Shown piece by piece: positions 27,454 to 36,907 of a DNA stretch of 64,000 bases; the first letter of the stretch is position 1; each line of letters opens with the position of its first letter. The notes below the pieces were generated by a model, which was given only the letters and a program-made list of their open reading frames with translations, was not told the origin of the DNA and did no database searches. This DNA comes from Pseudomonas viridiflava (GTDB lineage Bacteria; Pseudomonadota; Gammaproteobacteria; Pseudomonadales; Pseudomonadaceae), in the NCBI RefSeq assembly GCF_900602065.1, contig NZ_UWFN01000043.1, forward strand, positions 1-64,000. The letters run 5' to 3'. Position numbers and translations under genes: made by a program.

Positions 27454-28779
27454 TCACAGAACGCTCAACGGGTACTCGACAATCACCCTGACCTCATCGA
27501 GGTCCGACTCAAATGCCGTCGCACGGGTGGTGGCCTGTCGCACGCGCAGTGACAGGTCCTTCAGGTTGCCGGTCTGCACGATATATTTCGCTTCGATATC
27601 CCGCTCCCAGCGCTTCTGATCGGTCAGTGGGTTGCCATCAGAGTCCCGGCGCATATAAGTGCTGTTCGCGTTGGAATAGTCGGCATCGGTACCCTTGCCG
27701 TAACGCGTCATGAACGACAGGCCTGGCACCCCGAACGTGGTCATGTCGAGGTTGTACGTGACCATCCACGAGCGCTCTTTCGGCGAGTTGAAATCGCTGT
27801 ACTGGATAGAGTTCGCCAGGTAGATCGAGTCAGATTGTCTGAGGTAGTCGAAGTCATCGTCGCCTTCATTTCGCTGATGCGAGAGGGCCAGCGTATGGGC
27901 GCCGTATTGCAGTCCGATTTTTGCGCTCCAGATGTCATTGTCGAATTCACCGAGGAGTTTTTTGCCTTCGTCGGTGGCGTTGTAATAGTTCAGGCTGCCG
28001 GTCAGCGCCAACTCATCAGAGAGGGGCAGCGTGTACGAGGTGGACGCGTACGTCTGGTCCCAGACGTCTTTCAGTCGGCTGGTATACAGGCTGAGACTCA
28101 GCCGCTCGGTGGCTTCGTAATCTCCACCAAAGTAGGCGACCCACGGCGCGTTCACCGAACCTGCATAAAACGTGGCGAAGTTATCGCGCATGCTGCTGGA
28201 GGCTGGCTGACTCATTGAGTGAAGGCGGCCACCCTGAAGGGTTAAACCGCTGATACTTGTGTTGGTCGCCGTTACGCCGCGAAAGCTTTCAGGCAGGAGT
28301 CGCGAGTCGCCAAACGAAACCACCGGGGTTGATGGAAAGACATCCCCGACATTCACCACGGTATCGAACGCTCTGGCTTTCAGCGCTCCGCCGACTTTGC
28401 TGTAGTCGTCCTCGGCCTTGCCGTCACCATCGACCGGAAGAACATCGAACGAACTGCGTCCACCGTTTCGGCCATCCCCGGTATCGAGCTTGATGCCCAG
28501 CATTGCGAAAGCGTCGATACCGATGCCGAACGCACCCTGAGTAAAACCCGATTCGAATTTGCCGATAACGCCGTGTGCCCAGGCTTCGGAGTAGCCATTC
28601 CCGGTGGGGCTTGACTCGCCTTTGCGATGATCACGGTTCATGTAGAAACTTCGATTGAGCACGGTCAACGTACTGCCTTCGATGAACCCTTCTTTTTGTT
28701 CCTCGGCGAAGGCAGCAAGCGGTGTAACACTGGCTGTGGCCGATAAAACGGCCAATGTTATTTTCTTGAGGTCAGTCAT
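27454..28779 (-). CDS. OprD family outer-membrane porin
   Basis: A 441-residue OprD-type porin. The ATG at 28779 has GGAG 6 nt upstream and gives a signal peptide ending AFA/EEQ. The mature part begins GFIEGSTLTVLNRSFYMNRD and ends VRVIVEYPLSVL, the usual OprD ends. It is clearly a different paralogue from the one at 20669. It stands alone, with a strong terminator downstream and a 470-nt non-coding region upstream. Confidence 0.92.
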   Translation of the reverse strand: MTDLKKITLAVLSATASVTPLAAFAEEQKEGFIEGSTLTVLNRSFYMNRDHRKGESSPTGNGYSEAWAHGVIGKFESGFTQGAFGIGIDAFAMLGIKLDTGDGRNGGRSSFDVLPVDGDGKAEDDYSKVGGALKARAFDTVVNVGDVFPSTPVVSFGDSRLLPESFRGVTATNTSISGLTLQGGRLHSMSQPASSSMRDNFATFYAGSVNAPWVAYFGGDYEATERLSLSLYTSRLKDVWDQTYASTSYTLPLSDELALTGSLNYYNATDEGKKLLGEFDNDIWSAKIGLQYGAHTLALSHQRNEGDDDFDYLRQSDSIYLANSIQYSDFNSPKERSWMVTYNLDMTTFGVPGLSFMTRYGKGTDADYSNANSTYMRRDSDGNPLTDQKRWERDIEAKYIVQTGNLKDLSLRVRQATTRATAFESDLDEVRVIVEYPLSVL

Positions 28780-29247
28780 ATTCGCTCCGTTCAAATCGGC
28801 AGATTTTTATGTGTCGACCTGGCTTTTTATATAAATCCGAGCGCTGCCAGTGGGGCGTAATCTTGACGAATTAAAGGTAACGGCGAGATGGTTGAAAAAT
28901 TACAAATATGAAATAAAGCGCTGATTTTAGGGGGGGCGACGTTAACGTTCAGGGCGGTAAGATTCTTTACGCGTCCTTCTGGACTTTGTCAGGAGTTGAT
29001 GACGTCAGAAAACGACGTCGTATTCGATGCCTAAGTTATAAGGTGTCGAAGTTCTCGACATATAAACTTACAAAAACCCAAAAATGTTTGTATCAATCAT
29101 TGCGCTTACCTTTTTGTAAGTACTTCAAAACGACGGGGCGATGAGTAGTATCTATTCAGATGCCGAACCGCCGTTCGGCATTGATAAAGTTTCATTTACA
29201 GGCCAGGGACCAAGGCAGTCGCACTATTTATTTCGGGGATGTCCATT
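28780..29247. other. Divergent regulatory region with two inverted repeats
   Basis: Lies between the minus-strand porin and the plus-strand aldo/keto reductase. ACTTACAAAAA (29066-29076) is matched by TTTTTGTAAGT (29111-29121), 34 nt apart. Nearer the reductase, ATGCCGAAC-CGCC-GTTCGGCAT (29160-29181) is a perfect hairpin or operator. No gene was found. Confidence 0.5.
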
Positions 29248-30435
29248 ATGCAGCGTCGGGAATTTATACAGCTTGCGGGCAGCGCTGTTGCGCTGGCTGC
29301 ACTTCCAGGTATTGCGTCGGGGGATCAAACCACGCCTGCATCCGCAGTGGCCCAGTCTTCTCCTTTGGAGCGCGGCTATGTATTACCAACCCGAGGGCCA
29401 CGTCAGAGTTCCGCGTTACCGGTAAATGCAGGGGCCGAGGGGATGCGTTATCGCACGCCTTTTCGCTTTGGCATGGGCGGTACACAAATAGGCAATATAT
29501 TCGCGCCCATCAGCGATGATCAGGCTCAGGCAATACTGAATCAGGCATGGGAGGCAGGGGTGAGGTACTTCGACACTTCGCCTTTTTATGGTTATGGACT
29601 CAGCGAGCATAGACTGGGCCAGTTCTTGAGGCGTAAACCTCGTCACGAATATCTCGTGTCGACCAAGGTCGGGCGAGTGTTCAAACCGAGCCCCGGCACT
29701 AAAGTAGACGACTCCTTATGGACGGAGCCCCTGCCGTTTCGCTACGAATATGATTACACCGCTGCGGGTACACGTCGTTCAGTAGAAGACAGTTTGCAAC
29801 GATTAGGGTTAGCGAAAATAGACATCGTCTATATTCATGACCTGGGGCCGGATAACACTGAACTGCCAGGCACCTGGCAAAAGAACTATGAGATAGCGAC
29901 CCGAGGCGCCATGGCAGAACTGACCACCATGAGAGAGGAGGGGCTTATTGGCGCCTGGGGGTTTGGTATCAATGCGCCTGACGCAGCAGTACTCGCCGCT
30001 CAATCCAGTGTTCCAACTCCAGACATTGTGTTGTTGGCCTGTCAGTACTCAATTATTGATCACGCATTTGCGGTTGAAAAAACCTTTCCTGCTTTGGCAC
30101 GCAAGGGAATATCAGTCGTGGTGGGTACACCGCTCAATGATGGTTTTCTTGGCGGCCGCAATCGTTATAACTTCAGCACAAAACTGCCCGATGGGGTCCT
30201 GGAAAAACGAGCCAGGCTAACAACCGTGTGCGACCGGTTTGGCATCGATATACGCACCGCTGCTTTGCAATTTGCGGCGGCACCAAAAATAGTCTCGGCC
30301 ATCATTCCTGGTGCTCGGGTCCCCGGTCAGGTCAAAGCGAACGCTGAATCGATGAGCGTCAAAGTTCCTCAAGAGTTCTGGGAGACACTTCGACGGGAAA
30401 AATTGATCCTTTCCAGCGCTGAATCTCCTGCTTGA
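29248..30435 (+). CDS. Tat-signal aldo/keto reductase
   Basis: A 395-residue aldo/keto reductase with an N-terminal twin-arginine signal (QRREFIQLAGS, then a hydrophobic AVALAALPGIASG), which predicts export in folded form. The catalytic tetrad is D109, Y114 or Y116, K140 and H197 (YFDTSPFYGYG, STKVG, YIHDLG). The region FGMGGTQIGN and YDYTAAGTRRSVEDSLQRLG resemble aldose and pyridoxal dehydrogenases of this superfamily. The ATG at 29248 is preferred (GGGGA 8 nt upstream) over 29239. NAD(P)H is scarce in the periplasm, so the export signal is odd. Somewhat lower GC than neighbours. Confidence 0.85.
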   Translation: MQRREFIQLAGSAVALAALPGIASGDQTTPASAVAQSSPLERGYVLPTRGPRQSSALPVNAGAEGMRYRTPFRFGMGGTQIGNIFAPISDDQAQAILNQAWEAGVRYFDTSPFYGYGLSEHRLGQFLRRKPRHEYLVSTKVGRVFKPSPGTKVDDSLWTEPLPFRYEYDYTAAGTRRSVEDSLQRLGLAKIDIVYIHDLGPDNTELPGTWQKNYEIATRGAMAELTTMREEGLIGAWGFGINAPDAAVLAAQSSVPTPDIVLLACQYSIIDHAFAVEKTFPALARKGISVVVGTPLNDGFLGGRNRYNFSTKLPDGVLEKRARLTTVCDRFGIDIRTAALQFAAAPKIVSAIIPGARVPGQVKANAESMSVKVPQEFWETLRREKLILSSAESPA

Positions 30436-30446
30436 ATCTCCTGCTT
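30420..30446. repeat. 13-nt tandem duplication at a stop codon
   Basis: The unit TGAATCTCCTGCT is present twice in a row (30420-30432, 30433-30445), then starts a third time. The TGA of the reductase gene is the first three bases of the second unit, so the duplication leaves the protein end unchanged. Confidence 0.85.
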
Positions 30447-30485
30447 GAATCCGGGCCGCTGCGATGGTGGTGCAGCGACCGGGCT

Positions 30486-31703
30486 TCACGGCCTGCTTCT
30501 ATGGAACAGGACCAGTGCAATCAGGCATGCCGTAAGCTGAATACCACCCAGCGTTGTCACCGGCGTGTACGGCAACACGGAGGCCAGCCAGGTGGTGATT
30601 GCAGCCGCCCCCATGGAAATGAAGCCAAACAGCGCCGATGCCAGTCCCGCCTCTTTGCCGAAGGGCCCCATGGCGAGTGCTGTTCCGAGCGGATTGGCCA
30701 GGCCCATTCCCCACAGGAACGTAACCATCGAAAGTGCGTACCAGCCCAGGCTCGGATTGGCAGGGCCAGCGAGCAGAAGGCTGCCGCCAGTCATGGCACA
30801 GATGATTCCTGCCGACGCTACGTTTCGAGGACCATAGCGGTGCGCGAGGCGGGGTGCTGCCATGCCCGCTGCGAATACGACAAATACGGTAGACGCGAAG
30901 TACAGTCCGGTCTGCAATGAGGTCAGACCGATCCCTTTCATTAAAATCGCGGGGGCTGCAGCAAACGAGGCAAACAATCCGCTCATCAAGAGGCTCATCG
31001 ACAGTGCCGGCAAGATGAACCGCTTATCCAGCGCTAATCTCCGATAGTCACGTATTACGCTTCTGGCTGAATGCGCTACCCGGCGCTCGACGGGATGCGT
31101 TTCTCCCAAACCCCTGACATAAAAGAAAGCAAGTGCAGTGGCGGCGAGGCCAACAAGAATAAAAATTGCACGCCATCCGAGGGTATCGGACAGCACGCTG
31201 CCCGCCAATGGCGAGAAACCTGGAGCAGCGGCGGTGGCGATCATCGTCAGGGACAAGGCGCGGGCAAGAGCCTCGCCCTGGAACAGATCCCTTGCGATTG
31301 CGCGTGACAGCACGGAGGCTGCGCACACGCCCAAGGCCTGGATAACGCGTCCTGCTATCAGCATATCGAGCGTATTGGCGAGACCACCGATGACGGTACC
31401 CAGTACAAAGATCAAGAGTCCGCCCAGCACGAGTTTTTTTCGCCCGTAACGGTCGGCCAGTGGCCCCACTATTAATTGGCCGAGTGCGAATGTGATGAAG
31501 AAGCTGGACAGCGTCAGGCCGAGATCGCGTTCGGTGACGCCCAGCTCTCGGGCGATCGCCGGGAACGCCGGGAGAATGATATTGGTGGAGAGCATGCTGA
31601 TAGCCGCCAGGCCGGCCAGCAATGCCACAATTTTGCCGGTCAGCGGTTGGCTGGAGTGTGCCGCCTGCATTTCGGTAACTGATGACGCTTGCCTGGTTTC
31701 CAT
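30486..31703 (-). CDS. Bcr/CflA-type MFS drug exporter
   Basis: A 405-residue twelve-helix exporter. LSTNIILPAFPAIARELG in helix 1, motif A GPLADRYGRKKLV and RVIQALGVCAASVLSRAIARD are typical of the Bcr/CflA group, which export bicyclomycin, chloramphenicol and similar compounds. It is transcribed divergently from the TetR gene, and one of the two TetR-type operators lies in between, so it may belong to the TetR regulon. Confidence 0.9.
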   Translation of the reverse strand: METRQASSVTEMQAAHSSQPLTGKIVALLAGLAAISMLSTNIILPAFPAIARELGVTERDLGLTLSSFFITFALGQLIVGPLADRYGRKKLVLGGLLIFVLGTVIGGLANTLDMLIAGRVIQALGVCAASVLSRAIARDLFQGEALARALSLTMIATAAAPGFSPLAGSVLSDTLGWRAIFILVGLAATALAFFYVRGLGETHPVERRVAHSARSVIRDYRRLALDKRFILPALSMSLLMSGLFASFAAAPAILMKGIGLTSLQTGLYFASTVFVVFAAGMAAPRLAHRYGPRNVASAGIICAMTGGSLLLAGPANPSLGWYALSMVTFLWGMGLANPLGTALAMGPFGKEAGLASALFGFISMGAAAITTWLASVLPYTPVTTLGGIQLTACLIALVLFHRSRP

Positions 31704-31914
31704 AGTGGATCTCGAGAACCTGCTGTGAGTAACGGGTTGTTGAACCTCCCAGGCGGAATTCCCGAGTGGGTATTCGAGTCCCGTAGCGTTGCAATGCCTG
31801 GGTGTCTGGACGATGTTAATCTTGGCCTGCTGCGCAACCCTGATACAGCCCGGTACTTCTGAGCGTACGTAGCAGCCATACAGCCGTATTTAATTTTCTT
31901 GAGCTGATCTGTTC

Positions 31915-31938
31915 GTGACTATATTACGATTCGGTCAC
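31915..31938. promoter_or_regulatory. Predicted TetR operator upstream of tetR
   Basis: A 24-nt inverted repeat GTGAC-N14-GTCAC. A promoter TTGAGC-N17-TATTAC (31900-31928) has its -10 inside it, fitting autorepression. A second site with the same ends and length lies at 32595-32618. Confidence 0.6.
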
Positions 31939-31976
31939 ATGTTGTCAATGAGTGCTCACAGAGCTAAGCTGGAAAT

Positions 31977-32591
31977 ATGACTAATTCAATCAAGACCCCG
32001 CCGCCCCGCGGGCCATCTGATCACAGCGTTCGTGATCAGGTCGTGGAAGCGGCTATGCAACATTTCGGACACTACGGGTACGAGAAGACCACCGTCTCCG
32101 ACCTTGCCAAAGCGATCGGTTTTTCCAAGGCCTATATCTACAAGTTCTTCGATTCGAAGCAGGCCATCGGTGAGGTGATCTGTTCCAGTCGCCTCGGGAT
32201 GATCATGGGCATTGTGGATGCTGCGATCAAGGATGCGCCCACGGCGTCAGAGAAGCTGCGGCGCCTGTTCCGCTCATTGGTTGAGGCCGGTAGTGACTTG
32301 TTTTTTCACGACCGCAAACTCTATGACATTGCCGCTGTTGCGGCACGTGATCAGTGGCCTTCAGCTGCCGCGCACAACGAACGCTTGCGTGTGCTTATCC
32401 AGCAGATTGTGCTGGAGGGGCGGGAGTCGGGAGAGTTTGAGCGCAAGACCCCGCTGGACGAGGCGGTTCAAGCCATTCATCTGGTGATGCGTCCCTATAT
32501 CAGTCCCGTGCAATTGCAGTACAACCTGGACATCGTGACGACGGCCCCTGTGCTTCTGTCCGCGCTGGTACTGCGAAGTCTTGCACCCTGA
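31977..32591 (+). CDS. TetR family transcriptional regulator
   Basis: A 204-residue repressor. The N-terminal helix-turn-helix domain (about 20-65) reads VVEAAMQHFGHYGYEKTTVSDLAKAIGFSKAYIYKFFDSK when taken in parts; the C-terminal half is a variable ligand-binding domain with FFHDRKLYDIAAVAARDQWP. It is placed directly before an RND efflux pair and divergent from a Bcr-type exporter, and two matching operators flank it. It most likely represses the pump genes until a toxic ligand is bound. Confidence 0.92.
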   Translation: MTNSIKTPPPRGPSDHSVRDQVVEAAMQHFGHYGYEKTTVSDLAKAIGFSKAYIYKFFDSKQAIGEVICSSRLGMIMGIVDAAIKDAPTASEKLRRLFRSLVEAGSDLFFHDRKLYDIAAVAARDQWPSAAAHNERLRVLIQQIVLEGRESGEFERKTPLDEAVQAIHLVMRPYISPVQLQYNLDIVTTAPVLLSALVLRSLAP

Positions 32592-32594
32592 ATT

Positions 32595-32618
32595 GTGACC
32601 ATTGACTAAATTGGTCAC
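32595..32618. promoter_or_regulatory. Predicted TetR operator before the RND genes
   Basis: A 24-nt inverted repeat GTGACCA-N10-TGGTCAC beginning 4 nt after the tetR stop. It contains TTGACT (32602-32607), which with GAGAAT 17 nt further on makes a promoter for the pump genes, so a bound repressor would cover the -35. Confidence 0.62.
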
Positions 32619-32665
32619 TAGCTAGAGAATTGGATTCCTGCTCACTTACCGAAGTAAGGGATCCC

Positions 32666-33775
32666 ATGTTCCGGTCCAGCCCCGCAATCCTTGTCGTCTG
32701 CTTGCTGCCTTTTCTGTTGGCGGCATGCGGCGAGTCCTCGAACGTACGCGACCCGCGCAATCAACCTCCGTTGGTGAGGGCCGCGACTGTCACCAGTGCT
32801 GTTGATCCATCTCGCTCATTCACAGGGGTGGTGGTGGCTCGCGTTCAGAGCGATTTAGGCTTTCGGGTGTCCGGAAAAGTGTTGGAGCGCCTGGTTGATA
32901 CGGGTCAAACCGTCAAGCGTGGTCAGGTGCTGATGCGCCTGGACCCTGTCGATCTTGATCTCCAGTTTCGCGCTCAACAGCAAGCTGTTGCGGCCGCCGA
33001 GGCGCGCGCGCGGCAAACAGCCGCTGACGAAGCCCGAAATCGAAACCTGATTGCTTCCGGGGCCATTTCTGCGTCGTCCTACGACCGGATCAAGTCCTTG
33101 GCCGACACTGCCAAGGCAGAGCTGAGTGCAGCACAAGCCCAGGCCAACGTCGCTCGCAATGCAGCGGGCTACGCGGCGTTGCTGGCCGATGCCGACGGCG
33201 TTGTCGTAGAGACACTGGCCGAACCGGGGCAGGTCGTCAGTGCAGGCCAGGCGGTCGTCCGGCTGGCGAAAACGGGTCAGCGGGAGGCCGTCGTCTATCT
33301 CCCCGAAACATTGCGCCCGGCTTTGGGGAGTCAAGGCCAGGCAAAGTTGTACGGTAATGACACCAACGTTATCCCTGCAAAATTGCGCCTTCTTTCTGAC
33401 GCTGCTGATCCGCTCACTCGTACTTTCGAAGCCCGGTACGTGCTCGAAGGCGCACACGCCAATGCACCTCTGGGTGCTACGGTAACCCTCAGCATCGCGG
33501 ATGAAGCGGCGGCCGGGCCAACGCTTGCGGTTCCTGTTGCGGCTATCCATGACCCAGGCAAGGGGCCGGGTGTCTGGGTCATCTCAGGCGTACCCGCCAA
33601 GGTGTCGTGGCGCGCCATTCAGTTGCTTGGTTTAACTGATGAGTCGGCGCGAGTCAGCGGCAGTATCAAGCCCGGCGAACAGGTCGTGGCGCTGGGTGCG
33701 CATTTGCTTCACGACGGTCAAGAGGTGCTGGTGCTGCAAGCAGGCTCCAATGCTTTTGCCGGGGCCAAGCAATGA
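32666..33775 (+). CDS. RND efflux periplasmic adaptor, lipoprotein
   Basis: A 369-residue membrane-fusion protein. Its signal ends with the lipobox LLAAC, so it is tethered to the inner membrane. The barrel-sandwich halves are SDLGFRVSGKVLERLVDTGQTVKRGQVLMRLD (read in parts) and DADGVVVETLAEPGQVVSAGQ, with an Ala-rich coiled-coil hairpin between them (about 95-165). It should bridge the inner-membrane pump to an outer-membrane channel. The ATG at 32666 with GGGA upstream is chosen; it overlaps the pump gene by 4 nt at the other end. Confidence 0.92.
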   Translation: MFRSSPAILVVCLLPFLLAACGESSNVRDPRNQPPLVRAATVTSAVDPSRSFTGVVVARVQSDLGFRVSGKVLERLVDTGQTVKRGQVLMRLDPVDLDLQFRAQQQAVAAAEARARQTAADEARNRNLIASGAISASSYDRIKSLADTAKAELSAAQAQANVARNAAGYAALLADADGVVVETLAEPGQVVSAGQAVVRLAKTGQREAVVYLPETLRPALGSQGQAKLYGNDTNVIPAKLRLLSDAADPLTRTFEARYVLEGAHANAPLGATVTLSIADEAAAGPTLAVPVAAIHDPGKGPGVWVISGVPAKVSWRAIQLLGLTDESARVSGSIKPGEQVVALGAHLLHDGQEVLVLQAGSNAFAGAKQ

Positions 33776-36700
33776 GTGGCGGGCGTTTCAATCTCTCGGC
33801 ACTTGCCGTTCGCGAACGGTCCATCACGCTGTTCCTGATTTTTCTGATAGGCGTGGCGGGGACTCTTTCGTTTTTCAAGCTCGGACGTGCAGAAGATCCG
33901 CCGTTTACCGTTAAGCAGATGACGATTATTTCTGCCTGGCCAGGCGCTACCGCGCAGGAGATGCAGGATCAGGTCGCAGAGCCGCTCGAAAAGCGCATGC
34001 AGGAGCTTAAATGGTATGACCGCAGTGAGACCTACACCCGTCCAGGTCTGGCGTTCACCATGGTTTCACTCCTGGATAAAACCCCGCCCTCCCAAGTGCA
34101 GGAAGAGTTTTATCAAGCCCGAAAAAAGCTGAGTGATGCGGCGCGAACCCTGCCTGCCGGTGTTATCGGTCCGATGGTCAATGATGAGTTTTCGGACGTG
34201 ACGTTCGCGCTCTTTGCCCTGAAGGCAAAAGGGGAGCCTCAGCGGTTACTCGTCCGCGACGCCGAATCATTGCGTCAGCGTCTGTTGCACGTACCTGGCG
34301 TCAAGAAGATCAACATCATTGGGGAGCAGGCGGAGCGCATCTTTGTATCGTTCTCCCATGAGCGGCTGGCGACGCTGGGCATCTCGCCCCAGGACATTTT
34401 TTCGGCACTCAACAGCCAGAACGTTTTGACACCTGCCGGTTCGATTGAAACCAGCGGGCCGCAGGTGTTTTTGCGTCTGGACGGAGCCTTCGACACGCTT
34501 GAGAAAATTCGTAATACGCCCATCGTCGTTCAGGCTAAAACCCTGAAGCTTGCAGATGTTGCGAGCGTTGAGCGCGGGTACGAAGACCCGGCGACGTTCA
34601 TGGTTCGCAATCAGGGCGAACCGGCTCTCTTGCTGGGGATCGTGATGCGCGAGGGCTGGAATGGTCTGGACCTCGGTAAAGCGCTGGATGCCGAGACGCT
34701 GAAAATCAATGCAGGTATGCCGCTGGGTATGACGCTGTCGAAGGTCACCGACCAGTCGGTCAATATCAGTTCGGCCGTTGACGAGTTCATGGTCAAGTTC
34801 TTTGTCGCGCTGCTGGTGGTGATGCTGGTCTGCTTTCTCAGCATGGGCTGGCGAGTGGGCGTTGTGGTTGCCGCCGCTGTGCCGCTCACCCTGGCTATTG
34901 TCTTCGTGGTGATGGAGGCCTCGGGCAAGAACTTTGACCGTATAACCCTTGGCTCACTGATCCTCGCACTGGGGCTGCTGGTAGACGACGCCATTATTGC
35001 CATCGAAATGATGGTGGTGAAAATGGAAGAGGGCTATGACCGCATCAAGGCGTCAGCGTATGCCTGGAGCCACACGGCGGCGCCGATGCTGGCCGGTACG
35101 CTGGTGACCGCCGTTGGCTTCATGCCTAACGGTTTTGCTCAGTCAACGGCGGGTGAATACACCAGCAATATGTTCTGGATTGTGGGTATTGCGCTGATCG
35201 CTTCGTGGGTCGTCGCGGTGGTCTTTACGCCCTATCTGGGCGTGAAAATGCTACCTGAGATCAAACCGGTCGAAGGCGGGCATGCCGCTATCTATGACAC
35301 TGCGCACTACAACCGTTTCAGACGAGTCCTGACCCGCGTCATTGCGCGGAAATGGTGGGTGGCAGGCGCGGTTATCACGGCATTTGCCGTGGCGATCATC
35401 GGCATGGGGCTGGTTAAAAAACAATTCTTTCCGACTTCGGATCGTCCAGAGGTGTTGATCGAAGTGCAGATGCCCTATGGCACCTCTATCGAGCAAACCA
35501 GCGCCACGACGGCGAAAATCGAAACATGGCTACAAAAGCAGGAAGCCGCGAAGATCGTCACGTCTTACATCGGTCAGGGCTCGCCGCGTTTTTACCTGGC
35601 AATGGCACCGGAGCTGCCTGATCCATCGTTCGCCAAAATCGTGGTGTTGACCGACAGTCAGGAGGCCCGCGAGTCTCTCAAGCACACTATTCGAGAAGCG
35701 GTTGCCCAAGGCCTGGCGCCCGAGGCGCGGGTGCGGGTGACGCAGCTGGTATTCGGCCCTTATTCACCTTTTCCTGTTGCTTACCGGGTCATGGGACCGA
35801 ACCCCGACACGCTGCGTGCGATCGCCGGGCAGGTAGAAACCGTCTTGATGGCGAGCCCGATGATGAGGACCGTCAACAGTGATTGGGGACCGCGCACGCC
35901 AACCCTGCATTTCTCTCTGGATCAGAATCGCTTGCAGGCAGTCGGGCTGACGTCCAGCGCAGTTGCCCAGCAATTGCAGTTTCTGCTCTCGGGTGTCCCC
36001 ATTACGTCTGTGCGCGAAGACATCCGCTCGGTGGAAGTGATGGGGCGGGCAGCAGGCGATATCCGTCTGGACCCGGCGAAGATCGAGGGCTTCACGCTTG
36101 TGGGTTCGGCAGGTCAGCGCGTTCCCCTGTCCCAGATTGGTGAAGTGGGGGTGCGGATGGAAGACCCCATTTTGCGACGCCGTGACCGTGTGCCGACCAT
36201 CACCGTACGGGGGGATATCGCAGAGAATCTGCAGCCGCCGGACGTATCCGCCACGATCATGAAAGATCTGCAGCCCATTATCGCCAGCCTTCCTGATGGA
36301 TACCGTATTGAGCAAGCCGGTTCTATCGAGGAGTCAGCGAAGGCGACTGTGGCGCTGGCACCTCTGTTTCCGATCATGATTGCGATCACGTTACTGATCA
36401 TCATCCTGCAGGTGCGTTCGATGTCGGCGATGGTGATGGTATTTCTGACCGCGCCACTTGGGCTGATTGGCGTTGTGCCGACGTTGCTCTTGTTCGGCCA
36501 GCCGTTCGGGATCAATGCACTTGTGGGGCTGATCGCGCTATCCGGCATCCTGATGCGCAATACATTGATCCTGATCGGACAGATCGACCAAAACGAAAAA
36601 GAAGGGCTTGATCCGTTCCATGCGGTGGTTGAAGCAACCGTCCAGCGAGCGCGCCCGGTCTTGCTAACGGCACTCGCAGCGATCCTTGCCTTTATCCCGC

Positions 36701-36855
36701 TGACTCATTCGGTGTTCTGGGGCACCCTGGCTTACACCCTGATTGGCGGCACCCTGGGGGGCACCGTCATGACACTGGTCTTTCTACCTGCGATGTACTC
36801 CATCTGGTTCAAGATCCGTCCAGAAAGGGTGTCGCAAGCAGAACGGTTGGCGTAG
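33772..36855 (+). CDS. RND efflux permease (HAE/AcrB-like)
   Basis: A 1027-residue inner-membrane pump driven by protons. The domain order is TM1, periplasmic porter domain, TM2-6, TM7, second porter domain and TM8-12. The TM4 proton-relay acids are in GLLVDDAIIAIEMM. It begins inside the adaptor stop (ATGA). No outer-membrane channel gene follows, so the pump must borrow one such as a TolC/OprM homologue from elsewhere. The substrate is unknown; TetR control suggests a toxic organic compound. Confidence 0.93.
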   Translation: MSGGRFNLSALAVRERSITLFLIFLIGVAGTLSFFKLGRAEDPPFTVKQMTIISAWPGATAQEMQDQVAEPLEKRMQELKWYDRSETYTRPGLAFTMVSLLDKTPPSQVQEEFYQARKKLSDAARTLPAGVIGPMVNDEFSDVTFALFALKAKGEPQRLLVRDAESLRQRLLHVPGVKKINIIGEQAERIFVSFSHERLATLGISPQDIFSALNSQNVLTPAGSIETSGPQVFLRLDGAFDTLEKIRNTPIVVQAKTLKLADVASVERGYEDPATFMVRNQGEPALLLGIVMREGWNGLDLGKALDAETLKINAGMPLGMTLSKVTDQSVNISSAVDEFMVKFFVALLVVMLVCFLSMGWRVGVVVAAAVPLTLAIVFVVMEASGKNFDRITLGSLILALGLLVDDAIIAIEMMVVKMEEGYDRIKASAYAWSHTAAPMLAGTLVTAVGFMPNGFAQSTAGEYTSNMFWIVGIALIASWVVAVVFTPYLGVKMLPEIKPVEGGHAAIYDTAHYNRFRRVLTRVIARKWWVAGAVITAFAVAIIGMGLVKKQFFPTSDRPEVLIEVQMPYGTSIEQTSATTAKIETWLQKQEAAKIVTSYIGQGSPRFYLAMAPELPDPSFAKIVVLTDSQEARESLKHTIREAVAQGLAPEARVRVTQLVFGPYSPFPVAYRVMGPNPDTLRAIAGQVETVLMASPMMRTVNSDWGPRTPTLHFSLDQNRLQAVGLTSSAVAQQLQFLLSGVPITSVREDIRSVEVMGRAAGDIRLDPAKIEGFTLVGSAGQRVPLSQIGEVGVRMEDPILRRRDRVPTITVRGDIAENLQPPDVSATIMKDLQPIIASLPDGYRIEQAGSIEESAKATVALAPLFPIMIAITLLIIILQVRSMSAMVMVFLTAPLGLIGVVPTLLLFGQPFGINALVGLIALSGILMRNTLILIGQIDQNEKEGLDPFHAVVEATVQRARPVLLTALAAILAFIPLTHSVFWGTLAYTLIGGTLGGTVMTLVFLPAMYSIWFKIRPERVSQAERLA

Positions 36856-36907
36856 TGAGGTGCAACAGAGGCCAGCGACTGGTTCTCTACTCGATGAGCC
36901 AACGCAT

